Below are positions 10,808 to 23,462 of a DNA stretch of 64,000 bases, in pieces. Source of the DNA: Cranoglanis bouderius (taxonomy: Eukaryota > Chordata > Actinopteri > Siluriformes > Cranoglanididae); contig CM042540.1 of the NCBI GenBank assembly GCA_023630585.1, forward strand, positions 15,722,574-15,786,573. The letters run 5' to 3'. A model generated the notes under the pieces. The model searched no databases. It was not told the DNA's origin and was given only the letters and a program-made list of their open reading frames with translations. The translations under genes were made by a program, and so were the position numbers. Position 1 is the first letter of the stretch; the number at the start of each line of letters is the position of its first letter.

Positions 10808-10983
10808 GTAATATTGGATTGTTTCCTCAATAAACAAATGACCAAGTATAATATTTTTGTCTTCTTTGTTTAATTGGGTTCTCTTTGTCTACTTTCAGGA
10901 CTTGTGTGAAAACCTGATGATGTTTTAGGTCATATTTATGCAGATATGTAGAAAAATTTTTCACAAACTTTCAAGCACCACCG
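10808..10983 (-). mobile_element. Tc1-like element, 5' terminal part
   Basis: Completes the element at 8911-9827 on the other side of the inserted LTR element. It ends in a typical terminus (CAAACTTTCAAGCACCACCG) before TA at 10984-10985. Confidence 0.7.
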
Positions 10984-11070
10984 TAGAACATGCCAGGGAA
11001 TTTCCCCAAGCGCTACATGCTGAAGTGCGCTTAAGCAGCTTGCGCAAGCAGCACATGCTTCCACATTCTT

Positions 11071-11479
11071 ATGTTTTGGTTACGTTAACACATTTTTTTT
11101 GTTTATGTCCTGTCTCCACCCATGTCATTGGTTGTTTCCCTCATGTGTCGTAATCATTCACACCTGTTCCCAGTTACCCTCTGACTATTCTGTGTATTTA
11201 AACCCCTCGTGTGTCTTGGTCCCTGCGCAGTATTGATTTAATGTTTTGCTGCCTGAACTTTACAGAGCCTTTGTTGCCATATTTGTTTTCTTGACTCTTG
11301 ATCTTGTTTTGGTTTCCTGGTTTTTGCTTTTGGATTGTCCTTGTTATTGTTGTTTGCACCTCGCCTGACCCTTGCCTGTTTGTGGATTACATTTTGAACA
11401 TGATTTGGGTTTATCTGCCTGCCTCTCAATGAAAGCCTTTTACTGCACTTGCATCCATCTGCATTTGCATTTCATGACA
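11071..11479 (+). mobile_element. 5' LTR of a sushi-like retrotransposon
   Basis: LTR-like sequence ends TGACA at 11479. It contains TATTTAAA at 11195-11202 and, 30 nt on, GCGCAGTATT at 11225-11234, the predicted RNA 5' end. The left boundary is approximate. Confidence 0.55.
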
Positions 11480-11480
11480 G

Positions 11481-11490
11481 AATACTGTGT
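11481..11490 (+). other. Candidate self-priming site
   Basis: AATACTGTGT starts one base after the LTR and can pair over 10 nt, with two G-U pairs, to GCGCAGTATT at 11225-11234. No tRNA-type TGG site is present. Confidence 0.5.
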
Positions 11491-11497
11491 CGCCACC

Positions 11498-12417
11498 ATG
11501 GATGCCACAGGAAAGTGTGAGGAGCTCTGTGCTGGCTTTTGATATCATGCAATTTCCCCAGTGGCTCGACATGGATGTTCCGGCTGCCTAGGCTGGCTTT
11601 GAAAGCCCCCTGGATGGCTTTTTTTCAGTGCCAGTTTTATTTTGGGAGCTTGATAGACCCCAAGCCCAAAGAGAAGCAGTTCATGTTATCCCAGTTCACT
11701 GGCCAAGCCCACAAGTGGGCGGAGCTTCTAGTTGCCACAGAGTTTGTCTGCCTCATGTGAGTGGTCTAAGGTAATGCAAACTTTACATTTAATCTGGAAA
11801 ATTTTTTGGGGAGGGCCAACTCGACAGCTGAACCCACTTGGCTGTTCACTGTCTTTTATGAGGAGAGGGCTAGAGACATGGCGGACTCCCCTGCAGAGCT
11901 CCAGCCAGAGGCCAACATGGTGGCCTCACCTCCAGAGTTCCAGCCTGAGAGCAATGAGGTGGTCCCCCTTGCAGAGCTCCAGCCATAGGCCAATGTGGCG
12001 GCCTCACTTCCAGAGCTCCAGCCTAAGACCAACAAAGAGGTCTCCCCTGCAGAGCTTCAGCCAGAGGCCAACGTGGCAGCCTCACCTCCAGAGCTCCAGC
12101 GAGGGACCAACAAGGCGGTCACTTCCAAGGAGCTCCAGTCAGAGGCCAACATGGTGGCCTCACCTCAAGAGCTCCAGTGAGGGACCAATGAGGTGGTCAC
12201 TTCCGAGGAGTTCCAGTCAGAGGCCAACGTGGCGGCCTCACCTCCAGAGCTCCAGTCTGAGGCCAATGTGGTGGCCTCACCTGCGGCCAGCAGTCATCAA
12301 GATCACTTTGATGACTGTGGTGCTCAATTGAACAGCGCACTGACTTCCGTGGACGTTTTTACATCTTCGCGTCCAACATTGTTGAGAAGCAGCCGGCATG
12401 CTTTGGAGCTGATTTAG
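11498..12417 (+). pseudogene. Decayed gag of a sushi-like retrotransposon
   Basis: An ATG at 11498 sits in GCCACCATGG and starts MDATGKCEE, like the MDAAGKSW start of the 41.7-kb element. Stops and frameshifts follow. Recognisable pieces are a capsid-like block with FTGQAHKWAELLVATEF near 11690-11750 and a FYEERARDMA stretch near 11855-11885. This runs straight into PELQPEAN-type repeats to about 12290. No C6H2 finger lies between the YEER stretch and the repeats, unlike the element at 37.9-42.3 kb. Confidence 0.7.
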
Positions 12418-12424
12418 CTTCTAG

Positions 12425-12786
12425 TTGCGCGTTGCATTCTTTTGGTCTAAGTGTGTTAAGCTGTTTTTTTTTTTTTTTTTTGCTCTGTTTCCATTTTGTG
12501 TGTGTTCATTTGGTGTTCATTTATATTTTGGTTTATTTATTTGGGTTACCGCTCCTTGGTTAGCCAATCGGATTCTGTGCCCACCACTTTTCTTATTGTT
12601 GCTTCCATTCTTACCCTCTGTGGCCTGCCCGCTGTTTTTTTGTTTTTTTTTTGTATGCGTTTGCTGTGATGTGGTGTTTGATGTGAAAGGATTTTCTCTT
12701 ATTTGATTTATTTACTTGGTTGAATATATTTATTTGATTTTTTTTGGTAGATTTTCTTTGGTGTAGCTACTTTTTGTAGTATTGTG

Positions 12787-12818
<32 letters not shown>

Positions 12819-13055
12819 GGTGGGTGGGGGGGGGGGTGGTGTGTGTAGTGTGTGCATGCGTACAGCTCCAACTTTGTTTAAGTTCAATTTCCTATTACAT
12901 CCCAATTTGGAAGTCTGTTAATTCATTTCACATTCATTTCATGTATACCACTATTTATTGAATAAAGGGATTGTGTATATATTGACATTTCTTTGGGAAA
13001 GGGCCCTATTGCCACTCACTCATTTATTGTTCCCCAGTGTGGGGTGGCATAGTCA
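12425..13055. other. Intergenic with poly(T) and (GT)n tracts
   Basis: T-rich sequence, a (GT)n/(G)n tract at about 12783-12850 and no credible gene. The 3' LTR of the gag copy upstream is not recognisable. Confidence 0.5.
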
Positions 13056-13059
13056 ATAT

Positions 13060-13215
13060 CTGGCTCCACAGTCCACTCCTGTGGAGATGCCACACAATCA
13101 TGTCAACATGGACCAGAATTTCAAATGTTTCCAACATCTTGTGGAATCCATGCCACAATGAATTGAGGCTGTTTTGAAAGCAAAGGGAGGCCCTACCCAG
13201 TATTAGTATAGTGCA
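13060..13215 (+). mobile_element. Tc1-like 3' end fragment
   Basis: Plus-strand reading gives FQHLVESMPQ followed by a block like KAKGGPTQY, the C-terminus of a Tc1-like transposase. Same family as the element at 23696-24636. Confidence 0.6.
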
Positions 13216-13256
13216 TCAATGTCTTTTGTTGCTGTAGCACCCAAATTTCCTCTCAG

Positions 13257-13297
13257 GCATCAATCCATCCATCCATCCATCCATCCATCCATCCATC
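13257..13297. repeat. (CATC)n microsatellite
   Basis: About nine tandem CATC units. From 13300 to 14103 nothing else is recognised apart from AT-rich sequence. Confidence 0.95.
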
Positions 13298-14103
13298 ATG
13301 CAAAGAATTAAAGACAGAAAAAGGATAGTTTTTCATAAGCTTGTTCATAGCTATCTCCTCTGCAATTCCAGTCATGTCTTTATGTACATTATTATCAACT
13401 TTATTATTATAAACTTGACAATTATAAACAAAATACTTTTGTAAAATACTTCTGTTTTTATGTGTACCATCGTTTCTTTAGGCCACATTAAAATGCATGA
13501 ATGTATGCAGCATTTATAATGGTCTAGGACACATCTTTGTGACACTACTATTCAATCATATTAAATCATTTAGTGAACTTGCAGGCATACAATTTATGTA
13601 TTTATCTGGAAAAAACTTCTTTTCAAAAAACTAACCATGAAGGAGAAACAAATACAAGCATACACCTGAGCAGTTGAGGGTTAAGGGCTCAAAGTACTTG
13701 CTCAAAGGCCACAGTGCACCTCAGGCAGGTTTAGGATTTGAACTCTACTTTCCATTCACTGGTATAGAAGTTTAACCATGGACAAACCACAGTATATTTG
13801 CTAGGAGAAATAACCAAACTGCCTAATGCTTTTGTAATATAAGATCTTAGCAAGAAAGAAGATAACCCAGTTATTGAATTCAGGTATTTCAGTTCATTGA
13901 ATTGATCAAGTAAAACATTCATAGGTTAGTTAATCTGTAGTTTTATCTACATAAAACACAGGCACTTGATGGACTGGCCTTTTGGCTCAGATAAATTCAG
14001 ATAAATGGTCTATGTATAAATACTATAGACTTCAGACATATAACAGTTTAATTGGAGATACAGTAATAACAAGGGATGCTCAAATATTCCATGACAACAC
14101 AAA

Positions 14104-15039
14104 CTATTTCCATTTTAAACTGCTGTGTCTGAGGAACAATCTCATGACTTGCTTCCGTATTTTAGTCAGTTTTAATCCATAAATAAGGGGATTTAAAATG
14201 GGGGGTATAAAGAGAACATCCAGTGCCATGAAATTTCTCAAAGCTTGAGGGAATGAATATGAACCATATCGACTGTAAAAGACATCAAACAATAATGCAA
14301 TGGTGATGTTCAACAGTGCCACTAAGTGTGGCACACAAGTCTGCATGAATTTATATTTGCTCTCCTTTGACTTCCTGCAATTTCTAATCAAGTGAATATA
14401 TGAGAATGTAATCAGTACTGCATGTCCAAAATATGTTAATATAACTATGTATCCAATTACATTATTTACTGTTGTAGAGGAACAGGCCAGTTTAGCAACT
14501 GACCAGGTTTCACAATAAAGCTTTTCAATAGTTGAGCCACATAAGGTCAGTCTTGATGCTAATATGACTACAACAGACATGCAAATAAATGGTGGAAGCC
14601 AACAAAAAATTATACATTTTACAATTTTTTGATTTGTCATTTCTGAATGGTACTCTAATGGTTTACATATTGCAACATATCTGTCATAGGCCATTACTGT
14701 TAAAGTTGAATAATCACACAAAGCAGAAGAATAAATAACAAAAACCTGAGTAAGACATCCTGCATATGAAATAACATGAAATGGGGCCAGTAAGTCATAC
14801 ATGAATTTAGGGTAGAAGCCAGAAGTTCCATATAGAGTATTTATACACAAATTACACAAAAATATGTACATAGGCTCATGAAGCTGCGTATCTGAGGCAA
14901 TGCAAATAATTATAGTAATGTTACACAACAAGATAAACTGATAAAGCAATGCAGTCAAGGAAAATAATGCATATCTTTCCTCCATTGTCATATTTAATCC
15001 AGAGAGAGTGAACACAAAAATATTGGAAACATTCTCCAT
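14104..15039 (-). CDS. Olfactory receptor, fish type (OR2)
   Basis: An intact 311-residue seven-helix receptor, clearly paralogous to OR1 and OR3 and colinear with OR1 without gaps over most of its length. Sequons are at N3 and N16. HEPMYIFLCNL opens TM2, MAYDRYVAIC is at 116-125, and PILNPLIYGLK marks TM7. The start at 15039 is secure: the predicted splice acceptor (TTTCCATTACAG) abuts the ATG, so the coding exon begins with the start codon. The C-terminal tail RHSSLKWK differs from its paralogues. A possible ATTAAA lies at 14047-14052. Role: odorant receptor of olfactory neurons; ligand unknown. Confidence 0.95.
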   Translation of the reverse strand: MENVSNIFVFTLSGLNMTMEERYALFSLTALLYQFILLCNITIIICIASDTQLHEPMYIFLCNLCINTLYGTSGFYPKFMYDLLAPFHVISYAGCLTQVFVIYSSALCDYSTLTVMAYDRYVAICKPLEYHSEMTNQKIVKCIIFCWLPPFICMSVVVILASRLTLCGSTIEKLYCETWSVAKLACSSTTVNNVIGYIVILTYFGHAVLITFSYIHLIRNCRKSKESKYKFMQTCVPHLVALLNITIALLFDVFYSRYGSYSFPQALRNFMALDVLFIPPILNPLIYGLKLTKIRKQVMRLFLRHSSLKWK

Positions 15040-15099
15040 CTGTAATGGAAATCAGCAATTATATTAAGGAATAAGCAAATACATAAATAATTGTCATAC
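15040..15099 (-). other. Predicted 5' UTR intron of OR2
   Basis: Donor GACG|GTATGA (first base 15099) and acceptor CCATTACAG (last base 15040) give a 60-bp intron, near the lower size limit for vertebrates. It is homologous in position to the OR1 intron, which is longer because of a microsatellite. Confidence 0.45.
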
Positions 15100-15140
15100 C
15101 GTCTTGTGCCTTTGTCCTCCAATATGGAGGATGGATCATC

Positions 15141-15148
15141 TTTTTATA
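15141..15148 (-). promoter_or_regulatory. TATA-like box of OR2
   Basis: Minus strand reads TATAAAAA, followed by GATGATCC and a first-exon candidate that resembles the OR1 promoter. Confidence 0.5.
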
Positions 15149-15406
15149 AGCCGTGTTGCAATGCTTCATCACCACTAATTATGTCCAGTTCCCTTTAGAC
15201 TTCTTCCACTTGAAGAACAGTATATTTAGTCATACTGTGTATTTAAGATAGGAATACTGCAGCAAAATAACTTCTTTGTGTACTCCACCAGCAGATGATC
15301 TGGGACCACTGGTGTTCACAATATAGAGCCTTGCATAAGTATAAAGTACAAAATACAATTTTATATTTCACTTAATAGATATCCCGCTAAAAGTAAAAAG
15401 AATATA

Positions 15407-15918
15407 CACCTATCAACCATAACATTAAAACCACTGACAGATGAAGTGAATAATATTATCTCATTACAATGGCACCTGCCAAGGGGTGGGATATATTAGG
15501 CAGCAAGTGAACAGTCAGTTCTCAAAGTTGATGTGTTGAAAGCAGAAAAAATGGGCAAGTGTACGGATCTGAGCGACTTTTACAAAAGCCAAATTGTGAT
15601 GGCTGGGTCAAAGCATCTCCAAACGTCTCCGGAAGGTCTTGGGGTGTGTCTCCGGTATGTAGTAGTTAATACCTACCAAAAGTGGTCCATGGAAGGACAA
15701 CTGGTGAACTGTTGACAGGATCATAGGCACCCAAGCCTAATTGATGTGAGTGGGGAGCAAAGGCTCAGGTCCGATCCCATAGAAGAGCTAATGTAAGACA
15801 AATTGCTGAAAAAGTTAACGCTGTCTATGATAGAAAGCTGTCAGAACACAGTGCATCACAGCTTGCTGTGTATGGGGCTGTGTAGCAGCAGACAGGTCAG
15901 ATTGCCACTGCTGACCCC
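15407..15918 (+). mobile_element. Tc1-like element, 5' part
   Basis: A terminal repeat CACCTATCAACCATAACATT follows TA. A decayed transposase N-terminus reads on the plus strand: KMGKCTDLSDFYKSQIVMAG near 15550 and a helix-turn-helix-like YVVVNTYQKWSMEGQLVN near 15655-15710. The copy breaks off at the microsatellite at 15919. A 3' end of the same family lies at 23463-23695. Confidence 0.7.
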
Positions 15919-15988
<70 letters not shown>

Positions 15989-15990
15989 AA
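15919..15990. repeat. (AAT)n/(ATT)n microsatellite
   Basis: AAT units turn into ATT units, giving a potential hairpin. It abuts the 3' end of the L2-like LINE to the right. Confidence 0.95.
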
Positions 15991-17357
15991 TACATTTTAT
16001 TTATAGGCGCCTTTCATGGCACTCAAGGACACCTTACAAGCAATAAAACACATAAAACATAAAATGACAGGAGGCCATCAGTTTGGCCTAAAAACCACAG
16101 CAATAATGCAGGCTTAAAAACACAACAAGCAATAAAATGATACATAGACACATAGATACATAGACACAGTCACTTGAAGGCCTGTCTGAAAAGGTGCATT
16201 TTAAGGTGAGATTTAAAAACAGAAAGAGTTTCACTGTTTCAGATATCCTGTGGAAGCAGGTTCCATAATTGAGGGGCTGCATAGCTAAAAGCCCAAGACC
16301 CCATAGAAGACAGACACATGCGGGAGAGAACTAAAGTTAATGAAGAAGATGATCTAAGAGTACAGGTGGGAGTGTATATGGAAAGGAGATTCGACAAATA
16401 GGAAGGAGCCAGGTTGTGTAGAGCCTTATAGGTAAGAAGTAAGATCTTAAATTCAATGCTTTGTTTAACAGGAAGCCAGTGCAAATGTTGAAGGACCGGG
16501 GAAATGTGCTCAACTGACGGAGTTCTAGAAATGATTTATGCAGCCGAGTTCTGAACTAACTGAAGTTTATGTAAAAGTTTGAGAGGAAGACCATATAGAA
16601 GAGAATTACAGTAGTCGATGCGTGATGTGACTAGGGCATGGACCATTATGGCAGTGCTCCTCATTGAGAGAGCTGGACAGAGATAGGTAATGTTACATAT
16701 ATGGTAGTATGCTATCCGAGTAATATTATTAATGTGAGCTTCAAATAACAGAGTATTGTCAAAGATAACACCTAAGCTCTTAACCTGGGTAGAGAAGGAT
16801 ACTGGAGAATTGTCAATAGACATAGAGAAACAATTTGACTTTGCAAGATTATTTTTTGAACCAACAAGTAGAAGTTCAGTTTTGCTGTTATTGAGTTTAA
16901 GGAAGTTGTTTGAAAACCAAGTTTTAATTTCAATTAGAAAGAGAGGGTGGGGGAAGAACACAAATGGACTTAGAAGAAAGGTAGAGCTGGGTGTCATCGG
17001 CATAACAGTGGAAATGAATGCCAGATTTTCTGAAAATACTACCAAGTGGAAGAAGATAAAAAATAAATAGCAGAGGGCCCAAGACTGATCCCTGTGGGAC
17101 ACCAGTAGTGATTTGGGATGTTTTAGATCAGAACTGCCTTAATTGTACAGATTGAGTGCGACCCAAGAGATAGGATATGAACCAAGCCAAGGCAGTACCA
17201 ACAATTCCTACAGATTGTAATCTATCTAATAGGATATTGTGAGAATTGTGTCGAATGCCGCAGTTAAATCTAGGAGAATTAATATAGATAGAAGCCCTGA
17301 ACTGGCCACTACCAGTAAGTCATTAGAGATTTTAACAAGGGCAGTCTCAGTATTTAA
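15991..17357 (-). mobile_element. L2-like LINE remnant
   Basis: Minus-strand pieces of reverse transcriptase in several frames: LDLTAAFDTI near 17240-17270, KTELLLVGSK and SLGVIFDNTLLFEAHI in 16700-16870, LQLVQNSAA near 16536, and the terminal HWLPVKQSIEFKILLLTYKA block at 16239-16484. The 3' end meets an (ATT)n tract, as in elements with microsatellite tails. Broken by frameshifts. The 5' side is cut by LTR copy B. Confidence 0.75.
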
Positions 17358-18816
17358 CCAATGTAACGAATTAAGAGAGTTTAAAACGTTGAAATATATT
17401 CTCCACCAATTTATGCAACTAATTAAAAGATGTTTAAAATGTTGAAATATATTCTCCACCAATTTATGTAGCGAATTAGCTCAAATGGCGTGAAATATAT
17501 CTATATATCTGATCAAAGCGTGTTATGACCAGTTATAAATATACATCAGCCATGAAGGGGAATTAACATGTGTATATATACATATAGATAATTAACTACA
17601 ACAGATTATAATTAATTATGACTATATGCTTGGTCTAGATCAGCTTATAGAATTAGCTGTAGTCTAGCTTTAGAATTATAAACTCTAAAGAGGAAGTTTA
17701 TCCTTCTGGCCAGGAAGGATTCTCCGTTTTGTTATTAAAATAGAGCATGTAGCGAAGTCGCAGACTTTAAGTGACATTACGTGACCAAAACAGAGACAAT
17801 CAAGCATGGTGATAATAGATTTTAATAAGTGAAGCGTAACTACGGATACACACAACTAACTCTAAGCAAACAATACATATGTACATCTATATACAAGAAA
17901 AGAGAAAGTATAGAAAGAAAGTAATGAAATGAAAGAATGGCAGACAAAAACACAACGGTTAGCCTTTCTCAAACCAGCAACAAATCAGAATCTCCTGTAA
18001 ACAGGGGTACAACTTGACGCATCTATAGATTAATTAAACTATACTTGCATGGCTTAGGTGTTGCAAGAGGCGTTTGAGAATCGAGCTAGCTTGAGCCGGA
18101 GTCCGCGGGTTCCTGGTGCTGGTTGAAAAGCCGTAGGCCGCGAGGCAGTTGCATCTTTTGTCCGGGAGAGAGAGCGGCTGTAGCCAGCCTCGCGCTCTGC
18201 CGGAAAGGCAGAGCGCTAAGCCGGAAACAAAGAGAGTTAAACAGAAGAGCTAGCTGAAGCTGGAAAACTTCGGCAAGTGTGCCGGAAAAAAAAGAAAAAG
18301 CAGCGCAATGCGTGTCGTTGTTTTTAAAGACAACGCCAATGCACACGCCTCTCTGGGCTATTGACCAGTCAGGAAGCTGGATTTATTGGCGGGATGAACT
18401 GCCTTTGTTTGGTCTCAGACCTGAATTTGCATGTCCTGGGAGGAGCCGGTTTAAACTGTATTATGTATGAATTAGGAAAAAGCATGAAATAAATGTATCC
18501 CATCATATTATGATATGCATAATCAATCAGAGCATCAAGAGACGATTAACTAGATACCAAATTTGATGTGATTTGAAAATATTAAAGGTAAAACATGATT
18601 ACAGACATTTAAAATGATATCCTACATTAAACTATCCAAAATCATCCCAGCTTGGTTACATAGGCACACAATACATGCAAACATGAATACATCAAATTAT
18701 TTGGGCATCGAATAATTACATATAATTACACGTAACATTCAAGAGAGATTTTTCCATTGTGTGTGGAAGATAAGCTTGTGTGTGTGCGTGCGTGCGTGTG
18801 TAGGTAAGCTTGTGTG

Positions 18817-19578
18817 TGTTACGACCTGTAGGGTGAAAGGGATGAGCAGGATGCAATTGCAGGGGAAAGTGTTCAGTTTATTAGGTACAAAAAAACCAAA
18901 ACAAAACATAAAGGACTTCGCTCAACATAATCATGAACATAAGTGTACTTAAACTCATTAACGATAAACTAAAGCTCGAAAGGTGATCTGGAAATCATGG
19001 AACAAATCACAAGGTTAAACTTTAATATACAAGAATCTACTTTCCTAACGCTCGAAGGGTGATCTGGAAATCACGGAACAAATCGCAAGGTTAAACTTTA
19101 ATACACAAGAGTCTACTTTCCTAATGCTCGGAGGGTGATCTGGAAATCACGGAACAAATCGCAAGGTTAAACTTTAATACACAAGAATCTACTTTCCTAA
19201 CGCTCGGAGGGTGATCTGGAAATCACCGGAACAAAGTGCACGGAATCTAAGCCATAATAATACTCCGCCCCGAAGCGGAGACGGAGTGGCGTATTTAAAC
19301 ACATACTAATTCACAGACACCATTAAAGACACCTGGACATGATAATTATATTAGAACGAGAACCAATGAAGAAACGGGGAAGAGACATGACGCAACACAA
19401 TAACAAAGGCACATGGGGAAACACAGGAGGCGGAGACATGACGTGACAATGACAACACCAAGCACATGGAAAAAGTAAACAAAACATGAGTCCACGAATG
19501 AATTGCGCTGGAATGTGGTAGCCCGCCACTCGTCACACTTTGCAGCGTAACGAGGGCTGGAGAAGAGGAAACGTAACA
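18817..19578 (-). mobile_element. Solo LTR of sushi-like family
   Basis: Starts TGTTACGACC and ends GTAACA, like the LTRs at 37885 and 41732 but longer. It sits in the GT tract of copy B, flanked by GTGTG and GTATG. The minus strand has TATTTAAA followed about 30 nt later by GGGGCGGAGTATT, the same predicted RNA start as its relatives. Confidence 0.65.
18974..19215. repeat. 76-bp tandem repeat inside solo LTR
   Basis: Units beginning GCTCG(A/G)(A/G)(A/G)GGTGATCTGG start at 18974, 19050, 19126 and 19202, an exact 76-bp period: three full units and a partial one. The related LTRs at 37.9 and 41.7 kb carry a single copy. Confidence 0.85.
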
Positions 19579-19612
<34 letters not shown>

Positions 19613-19843
19613 GTGCGTGCGCGTGTGTGTGCGCGTGTGTATTGGCATTCCGGGCATCCCAACTGGGGGGTGCCTGGAGAGTCTCAGAGACCTTTTGAAG
19701 TCTCCAGGGGGCTTTTGCTTCTTAGACAGGCTGGAACCACAATGGTCATTAAATAGATAGGGATTTAAAGCTCAAAGAAAAAGAAACTTCTTTGCTAAGT
19801 CCAGGTTAATTCATAAATCAGTTTGATACCGTCAGACGTTACA

Positions 19844-21090
19844 CCAATTAACTAGCTGATGAAGTGGCTAAATGGGCCACCAAAGAGGGCTCATCGTCGC
19901 CATACGTTGATCATCACACTGTTTTCTCCTTGTTCATGCATGAATTTCGATTTTGTAGACTAATGCCTTGCCTGACGATCTCTCTCTTTGGGGCTCTGAA
20001 AGCTGTACCCCAGCCTCAGATGGTATTACTTGTTGCCCCAATGGACGCATTGTGTTGCCCAGTTCAGTATTACCATTTCTTGTGCTCCATTTTCACGATG
20101 TTTCACATGTGGCACAAAGATGGGTGTTTAATATTACTCTAATTTTATTAATGTAAAATTGGTAGATCTGCTCCCAGCAGTTCTCTGAGAAATCAGAATG
20201 ACACCACATCCCAAAAACACACCTGTAATCACAACTGTCTCCTTTCCAGATCTTAATGGGCAGGCCATTTCCAAACCCTTGGACTAAAGGTAACCCTGAC
20301 ATTTCTTTTACACATTTCTTTTGCAGGAGATCTGGGTCTGATTGTCAGTGATTATACTCAAGCTCTATTGAAAAACCTAACAGTGTGCATGCTAATGTTT
20401 CTGCCTCTCTCCCTTTACCTGCAGAAAGCCTACTCTCCCTTTTTTCCCAGGTGACTCGGTACTAGTGAAAAGTCTGAACCCTCAATGAAGGTGATAGCAG
20501 TCACACTAACCACCAAGCTTGTAAATTCACAGCCTCAGGGAATCCACACCAGTCGACTGAAGTGATGTTCTGATACCACATCCTCAACAGCTGAGAAAGG
20601 GGAACATTCACAATCAAGCTGCCCTTAGGGGGCCTCTGCTCATCTCACCTTAACACATACACATATAGCTTTCTGTGTATTAGCATATTCACATTCTTTT
20701 CTATATGAATAAGTCAAGGGAAGGACTAATTCTGTGGAGGCTTCAAGCTGCCTTTCACCAGAGAGCATACACAGGTCCTGTTGGGACCTAAGAGGGCATT
20801 GTAAATATTTCTATAGCACACTCTCTTACTTTAGCTCATGAGTTTTATGTGAGTTCTCTCTCTCGAGAACACTGTGATGTTTTTCTCATCTCCTTGACAA
20901 CCCATATCACAGTAATGTGTCATTCTCTCTTAGGTTCTCTTATCTTGCAAAAACATTCTACCCCTCTCACTTCTTCATAAGTGATGTACCAATGGCCCAC
21001 CATTTTTACCGTGACTGATGATAACACTGTTGCTGAGGCACATGACTGTCTGATGATTTGTGTTTAACCAGTAAGAATTACAACTATTAT
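19844..21090 (+). pseudogene. Endogenous retrovirus-like pol (and possibly env) remnant
   Basis: Degenerate plus-strand sequence downstream of LTR copy B. LADEVAKWATKEG near 19855-19890 resembles the end of an RNase H domain. A block around 20060-20110 reads VLPFLVLHFHDVSHVAQ, resembling the N-terminal zinc-binding region of integrase. Near 20445-20480 PGDSVLVKSLNP resembles the integrase C-terminus. Multiple stops and frameshifts separate them. 20640-21090 may be decayed env but has no motif I can defend. Non-functional. Confidence 0.6.
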
Positions 21091-21100
21091 CTGATATATA

Positions 21101-21325
21101 CAGTATCTCACAAAAGTGAGTACACCCCTCACATTTTTGTAAATATTTTATTATAGCTTTTCATGGGACAACACTGACGAAATGACACTTTGGTACAATG
21201 TAAAGTAGCGAGTGTACAGCTTGTATAACAGTGTAAATTTGCTGTCCCCTCAAAATAACTCAACACACAGCCATTAATGTCTAAACCGCTGGCAACAAAA
21301 TTGAGTACACTTTAGTTACCTATAG
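21101..21325 (+). mobile_element. Tc1-like terminal repeat fragment
   Basis: CAGTATCTCACAAAAGTGAG after TA (21099-21100), continuing about 225 bp with the same order as the left end of the element at 54943-56534. No transposase. Confidence 0.75.
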
Positions 21326-21344
21326 TATACCTACCTATAGTTAG

Positions 21345-21880
21345 GTTATCTAAACACATAAAACATGCATATATGAATACATTATAACAATCCTAGACAT
21401 ATGATTACATGTTACATTCAAGAAACATTTTCATTGTGTGTGCGTGAGTGTGTATATGTCCAGAAGAGGGGGCTGGTGTTCTTCTAACGTCCCACTGGTC
21501 TTTGGTCACCTATGGATGACCTTTTAGGGAGGACATTTTCCTTCCAGACTTTTCGGCTCCGATGTTAATCCATATGGTCATAAACAGAGACAGGGTCCTT
21601 TGGTTAAGTTTTAGTTGACCCCTGTTGATGAACCTAATCTTGAAGTTTTCCAGACATTCACACCTGTTAGGTTCATGAAAGGTTCCTCTATTGTGGGTGT
21701 AAGTTCTGTGTGTGTGTGTGTGTGTGTCTGAAGAGGGGGGTCGTGTCCCCCCCTGTAGCATTCCAATGGCATCTGGCAGCAGAAGACCGAGGGGTTACTC
21801 TCGGTCACCTGAGTGGTGGAACTTTTTATGTTAAGTCCAGGTTAATTCAGAAATCAGTTTGGATACCGTCAGACGTTACA
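21345..21880 (+). mobile_element. Truncated LTR (copy D)
   Basis: Matches the last third of copies A and B and ends CAGACGTTACA at 21880. It may be the 3' LTR of the deleted provirus that begins with copy B. Confidence 0.6.
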
Positions 21881-23216
<1,336 letters not shown>

Positions 23217-23307
23217 TCACCTTTTTGAATAAACTGAGAGACTTTCCAGATACTTTCATTGGCCTCTGAAATCAGTGATGTACAATTAGATTAGTCAAAA
23301 TTGACTA

Positions 23308-23345
23308 ATGGTGGCTTAGTGGTTAGTATGCTATCTGACCTTGTG
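23308..23345 (+). repeat. Possible SINE head fragment
   Basis: GGTGGCTTAGTGGTTAGTAT resembles the tRNA-related head of a dispersed fish SINE (A-box-like). Too short to be sure. Confidence 0.3.
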
Positions 23346-23462
23346 TGTGTGTCTTATGGCAGCTCGAAACAGGATATAGATGTGGCAGTGTGATGGTACC
23401 TTTTATTGTCATCCTGATCAATTTCACATTTTATCTTTTCTACATCATCAGAGATTTTCTAA

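Larger units (their letters stand above)
17362..19843 (+). mobile_element. Retrovirus-like LTR (copy B) with nested solo LTR
   Basis: Starts TGTAACG and ends CGTTACA, sharing long blocks with copy A, such as AAATGGCGTGAAATATATCT. CCAA flanks both ends (17358-17361 and 19844-19847). It is followed by pol remnants, so it is either the 5' LTR of an internally deleted provirus or a solo LTR. About 1.7 kb is LTR; the rest is a second LTR inserted at 18817-19578. Confidence 0.65.

Noticed and set aside
13257..13297. CATC array considered as a short CRISPR-like repeat
   Set aside because: No spacers; a plain tetranucleotide microsatellite in a vertebrate genome.
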